In this document: in pieces, positions 1-9,600 of the stretch | How the letters are laid out: each line of letters starts with the position of its first letter | Numbering within the stretch: position 1 is the first letter of the stretch | NCBI GenBank assembly: GCA_947452235.1 | Contig: CANGBK010000002.1 | Span: 25,679 to 89,678, forward strand | Source: Micrococcales bacterium | GTDB taxonomy: Bacteria > Actinomycetota > Actinomycetes > Actinomycetales > Microbacteriaceae | DNA length: 64,000 bases | Direction: 5' to 3' | Made by a program: the position numbers and the translations under genes | The notes under the pieces: generated by a model | Seen by the model: the letters and a program-made list of their open reading frames with translations, nothing else | What the model was told of the DNA's origin: nothing | The model's database searches: none

Positions 1-5
1 TCTAA

Positions 6-1433
6 CTAATCTGCCTGCAATTGGTTAGCAGAAAGCAAGAACAAAGCCTCAGCAACCATTGCATTTTTCAACCCAACCAGGTGAATCGATTCGTTTGGGC
101 TGTGTGCTCTTGAATCAGCATCCTCAACACCGGTTACCAAAATCTGTGCATCTGGGAACACTTCGGTCAAATCAGCAATAAACGGGATAGATCCACCGAT
201 TCCAATGTCAACAGTTGGGTTACCAAAGGCTGCTCCAAGGCTGTTTTTAGCCAGTTGCGCGGCCCAACCCGAAGAATCTGCCATAAAGGCCTTACCCTCT
301 TCAATCTCGCCCCATTCCAACTGGGCACCAAAAGGCAGGTTTTCCTCGATATGAGCTCTAAGTAGCAAAAGAGCCTCATGTGGGTCCTGCCCAGGGGCAA
401 TTCTCATGCTGATCTTCGCTGAAGCAGTAGGCATCAGAGTGTTTGAAGATGTGGCTACCGAAGGAGCATCGATTCCAATGACTGTGATTGAGGATTTACC
501 CCAAAGCCTAGTCATAATGCCGCCTTCCCCTATTTGGCTAACCTGAGGCAACAAACTGCTGTCCTCCCTTAGGTTGGCATCGGTGTATGGAAGATCTTCA
601 AATTCGTAGGTTTTTAGGCCTTTAACGGCAACATTTCCCTTGTCATCATGAAGTGAGGCAAGGACCTTTACCAATGGAATCAAGGCATCTGGGACCGTTC
701 CACCAAACATTCCGGAGTGAACAGCGTGTTCCATGGTTCTAATGTGAATGACCTGAGCAACCATGCCTCTAAGGCTTACAGTCAAAGCTGGGACTTCCGG
801 TGACCAGTTCATAGAATCCGCCACGATAATCACGTCTGCGGCTAATTTAGCCTTATTTTCATCCAAAAACGCTCTAAAAGTCCTAGATCCAGCCTCTTCT
901 TCACCTTCAATGAAGATAGATAGACCTAGATCGAAGTCTTCACCCGCTAGTTGTTTCAGGGTTTCGATGGCAGTTAGGTGGGTAATAACTCCAGCCTTGT
1001 CATCTGCTGCTCCGCGACCATAAATACGACCATCGCGCGGCGTTGGTTCAAAAGCAGGGCTTAGCCAAAGCTCTGAATCCCCCGGCGGCTGAACATCGTG
1101 GTGAGCGTATAACAAAACATGAGGCTTGCCGTTCTTAGCTGCTCTTGAAGCCAAAACCGCAGGAGCGCCAGGAATTCCATCCAAAACTGCTCGTTTGATC
1201 TCAACTTCATCGAAGATACCTGAATCTCTAAACAGTTGAGCAACTGTGGCAGCACTTCGCTCAAGATCATTGGCATCGAATGCTTCCCAAGCAATACCTG
1301 GTATTCGGACGAGGTTGCCAAGAGTCTCAAGGCGGTCCTCGAACTGATCAGAGACCCACTTCGAGGCTTGGTCAATAAGATCCTGGTTGGGTGTCATGTG
1401 GGCTGAACTGGCTGGCGTCGGCGAGAATGTCAT
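6..1433 (-). CDS. M20 family metallopeptidase (dipeptidase)
   Basis: Probable cytoplasmic zinc dipeptidase of the M20/ArgE-DapE-CPG2 superfamily, hydrolysing small peptides or N-acyl amino acids; the substrate cannot be read from sequence. Metal-binding motifs are visible: YAHHDVQPPGD (about residues 109-119), GRGAADDKAG (139-148) and EGEEEAGS (176-183). The 475-residue length is normal for the family. The first ATG has no Shine-Dalgarno; instead a TAGATT -10-like hexamer lies exactly 6 bases upstream, suggesting a leaderless start. ATG at codon 13 (1397) is the alternative. Divergent from the DUF3043 gene, 40 bp away. The stop lies 5 bases from the window edge. Family sure, specificity unknown. 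Confidence 0.93.
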   Translation of the reverse strand: MTFSPTPASSAHMTPNQDLIDQASKWVSDQFEDRLETLGNLVRIPGIAWEAFDANDLERSAATVAQLFRDSGIFDEVEIKRAVLDGIPGAPAVLASRAAKNGKPHVLLYAHHDVQPPGDSELWLSPAFEPTPRDGRIYGRGAADDKAGVITHLTAIETLKQLAGEDFDLGLSIFIEGEEEAGSRTFRAFLDENKAKLAADVIIVADSMNWSPEVPALTVSLRGMVAQVIHIRTMEHAVHSGMFGGTVPDALIPLVKVLASLHDDKGNVAVKGLKTYEFEDLPYTDANLREDSSLLPQVSQIGEGGIMTRLWGKSSITVIGIDAPSVATSSNTLMPTASAKISMRIAPGQDPHEALLLLRAHIEENLPFGAQLEWGEIEEGKAFMADSSGWAAQLAKNSLGAAFGNPTVDIGIGGSIPFIADLTEVFPDAQILVTGVEDADSRAHSPNESIHLVGLKNAMVAEALFLLSANQLQAD

Positions 1434-1473
1434 GAGAGTAATCTAAATCACATAACCGTGAAAACTAAGGACA

Positions 1474-2028
1474 TTGATGAGCGAGCAGCAAAAAGATTCC
1501 AATTCGAAATCAACCGGTAAAGGTCGCCCAACCCCAACCCGTAAAGAGCGCGAGGCTGCCAACCTACGTCCAATCGTTGGTAACAAGAGTAAAGAGTCAC
1601 TTGCCCAAGCTAGAGCTACTCAGCGTGACGCTCGCCTAAAGGCTAGAGCTGCGATGTTATCGGGTGATGAAAAGTATTTACTTGGTCGCGACCGAGGACC
1701 GCAACGAAAACTAGCACGTGAAATCATCGACAACCGATACACAATCATTGAAGGCCTAATGCCCATGATGGTTGTCTTGCTTATCTTCTCTGCAATGAGT
1801 AATGAAGCTGGCCAGGCGATTGTTACTTTAGTCATGCTGGTGGCACTTTTGATTGTTGCTCTAGAGGCTTCTTTCTTGCACCGCAAGATCAAGAAACTAG
1901 TTCACGAAAAACTTGGTAGCGAAACAAAATTGCAAGCAGGAACTTGGTTCTACATTTTCACACGTGGCATGCAACCTCGCCCGCTAAGAATCCCTAAGCC
2001 AACACCAAGACGTCAACTGAAAAAGTAA
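1474..2028 (+). CDS. DUF3043 domain membrane protein
   Basis: Actinobacterial protein of unknown function. The first ~95 residues are basic and polar (GKGRPTPTRKEREAAN), followed by two hydrophobic segments around residues 95-130 (LMPMMVVLLIFSAM and IVTLVMLVALLIVALE) that form a helical hairpin, then a basic tail ending in PRRQLKK. This is the DUF3043 arrangement. Start ATG preceded by AAGGAC at good spacing. In Microbacteriaceae such genes often sit near pyrD/nrdR; here two metabolic genes lie between. No function is assigned. Confidence 0.85.
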   Translation: MMSEQQKDSNSKSTGKGRPTPTRKEREAANLRPIVGNKSKESLAQARATQRDARLKARAAMLSGDEKYLLGRDRGPQRKLAREIIDNRYTIIEGLMPMMVVLLIFSAMSNEAGQAIVTLVMLVALLIVALEASFLHRKIKKLVHEKLGSETKLQAGTWFYIFTRGMQPRPLRIPKPTPRRQLKK

Positions 2029-2080
2029 CTCACAAGGTCAAATTTCAGCAAAGAACCACAAGTTCACAAAGGAGTCAACT

Positions 2081-3469
2081 GTGGCAGAAAACACTGCTGG
2101 TCATCTACCCCAATTAATCACTCAAGTTGTAAGCGCAATTGAGGAACTCAAGGGAACTTATTCTGGGTTCGATGTTCATTCAAGCTTGAAAGCAAATCCA
2201 GAAGACATCAGTTCAGTTCTTAAAGAACTAACAGATCGACTTGATAATAACTTCCCATACTTCCACCCAAGCTATGCAGCTCAAATGCTCAAAGCTCCAC
2301 ACCCAGTCGCAGTTGCTGCATATCTAGCGACAATGATGCTCAACCCAAATAACCATTCGATAGATGCATCTCCTGCAACCACAATCATGGAACGTGATGT
2401 TCTCAAACAATTCGCAGCGATGTTTGAATATCCAGAAGAATTCTTAGGTCACCTAACCTGGAGTGGAACAACAGCGAATCTGGAAGCACTTTGGATTGCT
2501 AGAGAATTGCAACCAACCAAGAAGATTGCTCATTCCGCTGATGCCCACTACACCCATTCGAGAATGTCTGAAGTACTAGGAACAACCAACGTTTCTATTC
2601 CAACTGAGGCAGACGGACGCATGTCTCTAGACGCTCTAGAAACGGAGCTCAAAAAAGGTGATATTGGAACCATCGTTGCAACAATGGGCACCACAGGCCT
2701 TGGAGCGGTTGACCCACTTGCAGATATTTTGGTTCTGGCTAAAAAATACGGAGCGAGAGTTCACGTGGACACTGCTTACGGTGGTTTCTTCAAACTCATT
2801 GCTGAGAATTATCTATCCCCTGAAACTGCAAGACACTATGCAGCTCTAAAAGATGCAGATTCAATTGTGGTTGATCCACACAAGCATGGTTTACAGCCAT
2901 ACGGTTCAGGCGCAGTGTTCTTTAGAGATATTTCTCTAGGTAAGTTCTATAAGCACGACTCCCCTTACACATACTTCATCTCAGATGATCTTCACTTCGG
3001 TGAGATTCAACTTGAGTGTTCCAGAGCAGGTGCATCAGCTGCAGCTATCTGGGCCACTCTAAAACTTTTCCCACTAACAGAAGACGGCTTGGGTAAAGCA
3101 CTTATCCCAACAAGAAATGCCGCAACCAGTTGGTATGAACTTATAAGCCAGTCTGATTCGCTAGTTGCTTATCAAAAACCAGAGCTGGATATCCTCACAT
3201 ATCTACCAAAAGTTAGTTCAATGTCGAAACTCGATTATGTTTCTCATGAACTTTTGATTCAAGCTGCTCAAGGTGAACGCAAAGAACAGATTCATCTTGC
3301 AACTTATGTAACCAAACCAGAACAACTAAAAACCCGAGGCTTTGATCTAGTTCAGGATGCACCAAATGCAAGGATTCTGCGCAGCGTACTAATGAAACCT
3401 GAGCATGAAACTTGGGTTCCACAGATTCACCAAAAAGTAGAGTCGCTGGCCCGAACACTTATTGGCTAG
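2081..3469 (+). CDS. PLP-dependent group II amino acid decarboxylase family protein
   Basis: Cytoplasmic PLP enzyme of the group II decarboxylase fold (glutamate, diaminobutyrate or aromatic amino acid decarboxylase superfamily). The PLP-binding lysine is in DPHKHG (Lys about 268); the cofactor aspartate is in HVDTAYGG (about 230). TWSGTTANLEAL (about 126) corresponds to the phosphate-binding loop. Starts at GTG after an AAGGAG ribosome site. At 462 residues it is full length with no frameshift. Its wording is richer in AAA, AGA and CAA codons than its neighbours. With the following aldo/keto reductase (23 bp downstream) it forms an accessory pair between DUF3043 and pyrD. The substrate is not identifiable; a decarboxylase-like enzyme of other specificity is possible. 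Confidence 0.85.
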   Translation: MAENTAGHLPQLITQVVSAIEELKGTYSGFDVHSSLKANPEDISSVLKELTDRLDNNFPYFHPSYAAQMLKAPHPVAVAAYLATMMLNPNNHSIDASPATTIMERDVLKQFAAMFEYPEEFLGHLTWSGTTANLEALWIARELQPTKKIAHSADAHYTHSRMSEVLGTTNVSIPTEADGRMSLDALETELKKGDIGTIVATMGTTGLGAVDPLADILVLAKKYGARVHVDTAYGGFFKLIAENYLSPETARHYAALKDADSIVVDPHKHGLQPYGSGAVFFRDISLGKFYKHDSPYTYFISDDLHFGEIQLECSRAGASAAAIWATLKLFPLTEDGLGKALIPTRNAATSWYELISQSDSLVAYQKPELDILTYLPKVSSMSKLDYVSHELLIQAAQGERKEQIHLATYVTKPEQLKTRGFDLVQDAPNARILRSVLMKPEHETWVPQIHQKVESLARTLIG

Positions 3470-3492
3470 TATCAACACATAACTAAGAAGGA

Positions 3493-4500
3493 ATGAACAT
3501 GAAATATCGTTATCTAGGAAACAGCGGCTTTAAAGTCAGCGAAATGGTTTACGGAAACTGGCTAACCCACGCAAGCCAAATTGAGAATGAACGCGCTATC
3601 TCAACAGTTCATGCTGCGCTAGACGGTGGAATTACTTCCTTCGACACTGCAGATGTTTACGCTAACCAGGCAGCGGAATCTGTCCTAGGAGAAGCTCTAA
3701 AAGGTCAGCGTCGTGAAGGTCTAGAAGTCTTCACTAAGGTTTACTGGCCGGTAGCCGAGCGCATGCCTAACGATCATGGGCTTTCTCGTAAGCACATCAT
3801 GGAATCCATCAATGGTTCTCTAAAGCGTTTGCAGATGGATTACGTTGACCTGTACCAAGCTCACCGTTATGACGTTGAGACTCCGCTTGAAGAGACTATG
3901 CAGGCATTCGCTGATGTGGTTCGTCAAGGTAAGGCTCTATACATCGGCGTTTCTGAATGGAACGCTGAACAGATCCGTGCCGGAGTAAAACTTGCTAAAG
4001 AACTTGGCATCCAACTCATTTCAAGTCAGCCTCAATACTCAATGCTTTGGCGTGTAATTGAAGCAGAAGTAATCCCAACTTGTGAAGAGCTAGGCGTCAG
4101 TCAAATTGTTTGGTCACCGATGGCTCAAGGTGTGCTAACTGGTAAGTACTTACCTGGTCAGCCTGTCCCTGCAGGTTCACGAGCATCAGATGAAAAAGTT
4201 AACGGTTCTATTCAGAAACTTCTGACCGATGATGTTCTAACTCGTGTTCAGGAACTAAAACCGCTTGCTGATGAACTTAACCTCACTATGGCTCAGTTTG
4301 CTTTGGCTTGGGTTCTACAGAACAAGAATGTTTCAAGTGCGATTGTTGGGGCAACCTCACCTGAACAAATCACCAGCAACATTGGTGCGGTTGGCGTTGA
4401 GATTCCGCAAGAAATCATGACCAAGGTAACCGAGATTTTGGCTCCAGTAACGGTTACTGACCCAGCTGAAACAAAGTCACCTGAAGGCAGATTAGTTTAA
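3493..4500 (+). CDS. aldo/keto reductase
   Basis: NADPH-dependent carbonyl reductase of the AKR superfamily, closest in appearance to the Kv-beta-like/YghZ group. The tetrad is in place: Asp51 in FDTADVY, Tyr56, Lys82 in VFTKVYW and His124 in YQAHRYD. Late motifs SQPQYS and SSAIVGATSPEQI fit cofactor binding. Starts ATG after GAAGGA; ATG at codon 3 is nearly equivalent. Cotranscribed with the PLP decarboxylase, so it may reduce an aldehyde or ketone in the same route (inference). The TAA stop abuts the stop of convergent pyrD with no base between. Confidence 0.92.
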   Translation: MNMKYRYLGNSGFKVSEMVYGNWLTHASQIENERAISTVHAALDGGITSFDTADVYANQAAESVLGEALKGQRREGLEVFTKVYWPVAERMPNDHGLSRKHIMESINGSLKRLQMDYVDLYQAHRYDVETPLEETMQAFADVVRQGKALYIGVSEWNAEQIRAGVKLAKELGIQLISSQPQYSMLWRVIEAEVIPTCEELGVSQIVWSPMAQGVLTGKYLPGQPVPAGSRASDEKVNGSIQKLLTDDVLTRVQELKPLADELNLTMAQFALAWVLQNKNVSSAIVGATSPEQITSNIGAVGVEIPQEIMTKVTEILAPVTVTDPAETKSPEGRLV

Positions 4501-5499
4501 CTAACGGTTGAGTTTGCGTCCCCAGAAAGGACCAAAGTATATAAAACCGGTGTAACCCTGAACTAGGTTTGCACCTGCATTTAAGCGCTCTAGAACCTGA
4601 TCTTTGGTTTCAACTCCACCTACCGAAATAACGGCTAGGTCTTGACCAAGTGTTTTCCTTAGAAGCTTTAGAACTTCTATTGAACGCAAATTCAAAACAG
4701 GTCCAGATAAACCACCTGCACCCATTGCAGCAACTTTGTCTTGAGGAGTTTTGAGGTTATCTCTGGTGATAGTTGTGTTAGTAGCAATAACGCCAGCCAA
4801 ACCTAATCGTTTAGCCAATTTGGCGACCTCGATGATGTCCTCATCAGATAGATCAGGTGCAATCTTGACCAACACTGGTTTACCTAAAGCTTCTTTTTGA
4901 ACTGCAACCAAAATAGGCTCTAGCGCTTTAACATCTTGAAGTGATCTAAGCCCAGGTGTGTTTGGTGATGAAACGTTTACAGCCAAATAGTCTGCAAATG
5001 GCGCTAGCAACATTGCACTCTTTCGGTAATCAACAACAGCATCCTCAACTGGAGTAACCTTGCTTTTACCTATGTTCACACCGATAACTGGAAGTTTCTT
5101 TCCTGATGCACGAAGGTCTTGAAGTCTTTTCGCAACTACTTCTGCTCCATCGTTATTGAACCCCATACGGTTGATCAGCGCTCGGTCAGCTTTCAATCTA
5201 AATAACCTAGGTTTTTCATTACCTGGTTGAGCTATAGCAGTAACAGTTCCAATTTCAACGTGAGAGAAACCCAACTCGCCCAACGCAACAACTGCATGAG
5301 CGTTCTTATCAAAACCAGCTGCAATTCCAAAAGGTCCATTGAATTCAAGACCAAGAGCTGAAAACTTTTTATTGTTTTTAGGTAAAAGTTTCAGAAGTCC
5401 AAGTGCTGATGCAGTCCTAATTGCGAACATACCTAAATGGTGAGCAGTCTCAGGATTAAGTCTTGATAGGAATACTCGGAAGATAGCCTTATAGAGCAC
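4501..5499 (-). CDS. pyrD: dihydroorotate dehydrogenase (quinone), class 2
   Basis: Oxidises dihydroorotate to orotate in UMP synthesis, passing electrons to membrane quinone. Class 2 is shown by the N-terminal helical region (LYKAIFRVFLSRLNPETAHHLG) that docks on the membrane, and by Ser in place of Cys in NVSSPNTPGLR (about 175-185). FMN/substrate motifs include GIAAGFDKNA, INRMGFNN and GANLVQGYTGFIY. The 332-residue length is normal. nrdR is immediately upstream (11 bp from its stop), so they probably share a transcript. The 3' end abuts the convergent aldo/keto reductase. Confidence 0.97.
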   Translation of the reverse strand: MLYKAIFRVFLSRLNPETAHHLGMFAIRTASALGLLKLLPKNNKKFSALGLEFNGPFGIAAGFDKNAHAVVALGELGFSHVEIGTVTAIAQPGNEKPRLFRLKADRALINRMGFNNDGAEVVAKRLQDLRASGKKLPVIGVNIGKSKVTPVEDAVVDYRKSAMLLAPFADYLAVNVSSPNTPGLRSLQDVKALEPILVAVQKEALGKPVLVKIAPDLSDEDIIEVAKLAKRLGLAGVIATNTTITRDNLKTPQDKVAAMGAGGLSGPVLNLRSIEVLKLLRKTLGQDLAVISVGGVETKDQVLERLNAGANLVQGYTGFIYFGPFWGRKLNR

Positions 5500-5510
5500 G
5501 AATAACCCCC

Positions 5511-5981
5511 TTAAGCCTGTTCAGCTGAATTAGTTTCGCGCTCAACCTTCAAAAGTGTGATTGCATCCTCAAAATCTTCTAGCGTTTCCCAACCCTGGTA
5601 AACGCTCGCATATCTCATGAATGCAACTTCATCGAGCTTTCTCAGTGGTTCAAGGATGGCTAAACCAACCTCTTGAGCTTCAACCTGAGCTGACCCGGTT
5701 GCTCTAACAATTTCTTCAACTGTTTGAGCTAGCATCGCAAGATCAGCTTCTGTGACAGGTCTACCCTGACAGGCCTTACGAACACCGTTGATGATCTTGT
5801 CTCTTCTAAACGGCTCAGTTGTGCCGCCACGCTTTAGAACTGACAAGCTCGCAGTCTCAGTTGTAGAAAATCTTGCACCGCACTCAGGGCACTGACGTCT
5901 TCTTCTAATTGATGAACCATCATCTGAGGTTCTGGAATCCATTACTCGGGAGTCTGGGTTGCGACAAAAAGGGCAATACAT
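5511..5981 (-). CDS. nrdR: transcriptional repressor NrdR
   Basis: ATP/dATP-sensing repressor of ribonucleotide reductase genes. The zinc ribbon is at the N-terminus (MYCPFC...CPECGARF) followed by an ATP-cone domain ([24 protein letters not shown]). I moved the start from the track's 6005 to the ATG at 5981: it gives the family-typical MYCPFC beginning and has AAAGGAG seven bases upstream. That leaves 156 residues, the usual length. No ribonucleotide reductase gene lies in the window. Upstream of pyrD in the same direction. Confidence 0.95.
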   Translation of the reverse strand: MYCPFCRNPDSRVMDSRTSDDGSSIRRRRQCPECGARFSTTETASLSVLKRGGTTEPFRRDKIINGVRKACQGRPVTEADLAMLAQTVEEIVRATGSAQVEAQEVGLAILEPLRKLDEVAFMRYASVYQGWETLEDFEDAITLLKVERETNSAEQA

Positions 5982-6093
5982 CAGATGACTCCTTTCAACC
6001 TGCACAAATTCAACATGTAGTGCTCCTAGTCTAATCTGAACCCAGATGTTGTGTTAGGAGGCAAGAAACCTTCAACCCTTACATTAGGGCTGT

Positions 6094-6099
6094 TAGCCT
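6094..6099 (+). promoter_or_regulatory. possible promoter for flavin reductase gene
   Basis: In the 145-bp divergent gap between nrdR and the flavin reductase gene, TTCAAC (6071-6076) is followed after 17 bases by TAGCCT (6094-6099), a plausible actinobacterial -35/-10 pair placing a start site near 6106, about 20 bases before the GTG. TAGCCT/TAGGCT hexamers recur in front of other genes here. The -35 match is weak. Confidence 0.3.
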
Positions 6100-6126
6100 A
6101 TACAAGTACCCCTAGATAGGACCCAA

Positions 6127-6627
6127 GTGCAAGAAATCTTAGACACCTCAGAAGCTCTAAAAGCCGCTTTCAGAAGACATGCTTCAGGCGTTTGCATTAT
6201 TACTTTGAATGACCCTGAAGGTAATCCGGTTGGCTTTACAGCAACTTCTGTGACATCGCTTGGATCTAATCCTGCTCTTGCAACTTTCAACGTTGCTCGA
6301 GGAGCTAGCAGCTGGAATGCTCTAAAGCACGCTGAATATGTAGCTATCTCTATGCTCAGCGAAGAGTCTTTGTACCTAGCGAAGAAAATGTCTCAGGATC
6401 ACACCAAGCGATTCTTGGATGATGACTGGAAACCAGAAGCAACCCATAAGTTACCTGTTTTCGACAAAGTTAACGCCGTACTTATTTGCAAAGTCAGACA
6501 GTGTCTTGAAGTCGAAATGAATGCGGTAATCGTAGTTGAAATTGAAAAGGGCTTACTGCCCGAAGAGTTCGCCAGTTTGCTCTACCACAACAGGGGCTAT
6601 GTCCTCCCCGGGCAAAGGCTCGATTAG
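6127..6627 (+). CDS. flavin reductase family protein (FMN-binding split barrel)
   Basis: Probable NAD(P)H:flavin reductase delivering reduced FMN to a partner oxygenase; the partner is not visible here. The fold is indicated by FRRHASGVCIITL, GFTATSVTSLGSNPALATFNV and the C-terminal LLYHNRGY, all characteristic of the family. 166 residues, normal length. Starts at GTG; AGATAGGA upstream is a mediocre ribosome site. The last 75 bases overlap the 3' end of dnaE on the other strand, yet the family-typical LLYHNRGY lies inside the overlap, so the overlap is coding for this gene. Confidence 0.88.
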   Translation: MQEILDTSEALKAAFRRHASGVCIITLNDPEGNPVGFTATSVTSLGSNPALATFNVARGASSWNALKHAEYVAISMLSEESLYLAKKMSQDHTKRFLDDDWKPEATHKLPVFDKVNAVLICKVRQCLEVEMNAVIVVEIEKGLLPEEFASLLYHNRGYVLPGQRLD

Positions 6628-9600
6628 ATCCACAATTACCGGTGTCTCTAAAACGCTATTGCCGAAGTGTTGTTTCACCTCAGAGATAAGTTCAGGACCC
6701 ACATAAACCTTGTGCTTTATGCGGTATTCAGTTACGCCGGTGTCGGTCTTCAAAAGTAACTGAACCTCGGTTTGACCTGGATACCTTGAAAGAATCTTGT
6801 CTAACTGTTCAATATTTGGTCGAGTGGCCAGATGCTGCGCAATAGCCAGCTTCAACGGACCAACAAAGCCTGATTTGTCTTTCTCTAGAACCACTACATC
6901 ATTTACATTCAAAGTGAAGCTGTCATCTCTAGGACGAAGTCTTCCCCTAACCGCAACAATCGCGTCAACTTTGAGCTTGTCAACATGCTCGAGGTAAGTC
7001 TTACTAAACATCATCAAAGTAATCTCAGCATCAAGATCTTCAATCGTGACGTTGGCATAAACATTTCCAGAAGATCTAGCCGTCTTGACTTCAACGTTAG
7101 TAATCAAACCACTCAGGGTGAGGGCTTCACCTTCAGTAAATGCTGTTCTTGAAGTGAAAGCTGTAATTGATTCAGTTGCCGCAGAACGAATGCTGTTTTC
7201 AGCACCTCTTAATGGATGATCACTAACGTATAGACCCAACATTTCTCGCTCAAGGCTAAGCAGTTGTCTTTGTGGCCATTCTTCTAAGTTTGCAATCTTG
7301 ATATTGCTCTGCTCTTCTTCAAAATCGCCGAATAGATCCATCTCGCCGGTTGACTGGGATTTCTTTTCCTTTAGAGCAGATTCAACCAATTCCTCGTGAA
7401 CTTCATAAAGAGCTCTCCTAGAAACACCGAACGAGTCAAAGGCACCAGCTTTAATTAGCGATTCGATAACCCGCTTGGTGCAAACAGAAGCCGGCACTTT
7501 TGCAACAAAGTCCTGGAAAGATTCGAAACGACCTTCCGAATTGCGAGTGTCGATGATTGCCTGAACGACTCCGCCACCAACGTTACGTATAGCTTCCAAA
7601 CCGAAGCGGATATCTTTACCCACTGCTTGGAAATCGGCAATCGAGTCGTTTACATCAGGTGGTAGAACCTTGATGCCAGCTCTTCTAGCCTCGCTTAGAT
7701 ATGTACTTAAACGATCACGAGAGTTTCTTACTGAAGTTAGAAGTGCGGCCATATATTCCTGCGGGAAGTTGGCTTTCATGTATGCAGTCCAGTAAGACAA
7801 AACACCATAGGCAGCTGAGTGAGCCTTGTTGAAGGCATAATCAGCAAAAGGAAGAAGCGTTGACCAAAGCTTTTCAGTTGCATCAGCGGAGAATGAATTC
7901 TTTGCCATTTCTTCAGCGAAGGTAAGTTTCAGAGCATCCAACTCTTCTTTTTTCTTCTTACCCATAGCGCGACGTAGGTTATCGGCTTGAGCTAGGGAGA
8001 AGTTAGCAACCTTTTGCGCAACAGCCATAACCTGCTCTTGATAAACAATCAACCCGTAGGTTGGGTCAAGGATTTCAGACAGTGGTCCGGCTAACTCAGG
8101 GTGAATCGGGTCATTTTGTTCCAGACCATTCTTACGCTGAGCGTAAGAAGTGTGTGAGCCCATACCCATCGGTCCTGGTCGATACAAAGCAATAGCAGCG
8201 GAGATGTGCTCAAATCTTGATGGCTTCATCAAACGAAGAAGCGATCTCATCTGACCACCATCAAGTTGGAACACACCTAGGGTGTCTCCCCTAGAAATCA
8301 TCTCGTAGGTGTTTGGGTCACCATCTAGATCTAGATCTTCGAGAACAACGTCAACGTTTCTGTTGCTCTTAGCGTTCTCAATTGCTTTATCAAGAACAGT
8401 CAGGTTACGAAGACCTAGGAAGTCCATCTTCACTAGCCCTAGCTCTTCACATGCATGCTGAGCAAAGGCGGTGATGATAGCTCCGTCATCATCTCTTCTA
8501 ATTACAGGGATGACATCCATCAAAGGTTCAGCAGACATGATCACACCAGCCGCGTGAACGCTGGTCTGCCTCTTTAGACCTTCAAGGCCTCGAGCTAGTT
8601 CAAAAGTTTTTAGAGCATCAGCGTCTTCTTCAAGAATCTTTCTAAACTCGGCTGCTTCTTTATAGCGAGAGTTTGAATCCACCGGAGCATCTAGTGCTAC
8701 TGGTTCAAATTCAACCGGCTCTTCATCAAAGTCTTCATCTGTTTCTTCTTGAACTTCCACCTGAACGGCTCTGGCTTTAGGGTCAACTACCATCTCGGTC
8801 AAGGTCATGTCTTTACCCAGAACCATACGAGGCATTGCTTTGGTTAGTTTTTCACCAACCGAGTAATCCATACCCAAAACACGAGCAGCATCTTTAAGGC
8901 TCTGCTTGGCCTTGATAGTTCCATAGGTAATAATTTGCGCAACCCGGTCATCACCGTATTTCTGAGTCACGTACCTAATAACTTCACCGCGACGTCTATC
9001 ATCGAAGTCAACATCGATATCGGGAAGGCTAATACGAGCTGGATTCAAGAATCTCTCAAATAGCAAACCATATTTGATTGGATCTAACGCAGTGATACCG
9101 AGGGCATAAGCAACTATCGAACCAGCGGCAGAACCACGGCCTGGACCAACACGAATACCCTGTTCCCTAGCCCAGTTGATAAAGTCAGCAACCACCAAGA
9201 AATATCCTGGGAAGTTCATACTCTTGATGACTTCAATTTCAAAAGCAACTCGTTGCCGGTATTCGTCAGTTAGATTCTCACCGAATCGTTCCTTGATACC
9301 TTTATTAACTTCGACTTCAAACCATGATGCCTCGGTGTGCCCTTCAGGAACCTGGAATCTAGGCATCAGGTTACGCTTTTCAAACTTGATCTCTGATCGT
9401 TCAGCGATAAGAAGAGTGTTGTCACACGCTTCAGGGAAATCAGCAAAAAGCTCACGCATTGCTTTAGCGCTCTTTAAGTAATACCCAGATCCTTCGAACT
9501 TGAAGCGTCGCTCATCATTTAGCTTGGTTCCAGTTTGAATACAAAGCAAAGCTTCTTGAGCAGCAGAATCCCCAGGATTAGTAAAGTGCAGGTCGTTGGT

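Noticed and set aside
5982-6126. NrdR boxes in the nrdR upstream gap
   Set aside because: Fragments such as CATGTAGTGC and GATGTTGTGT look like halves but no paired 16-bp box matches; not enough support.
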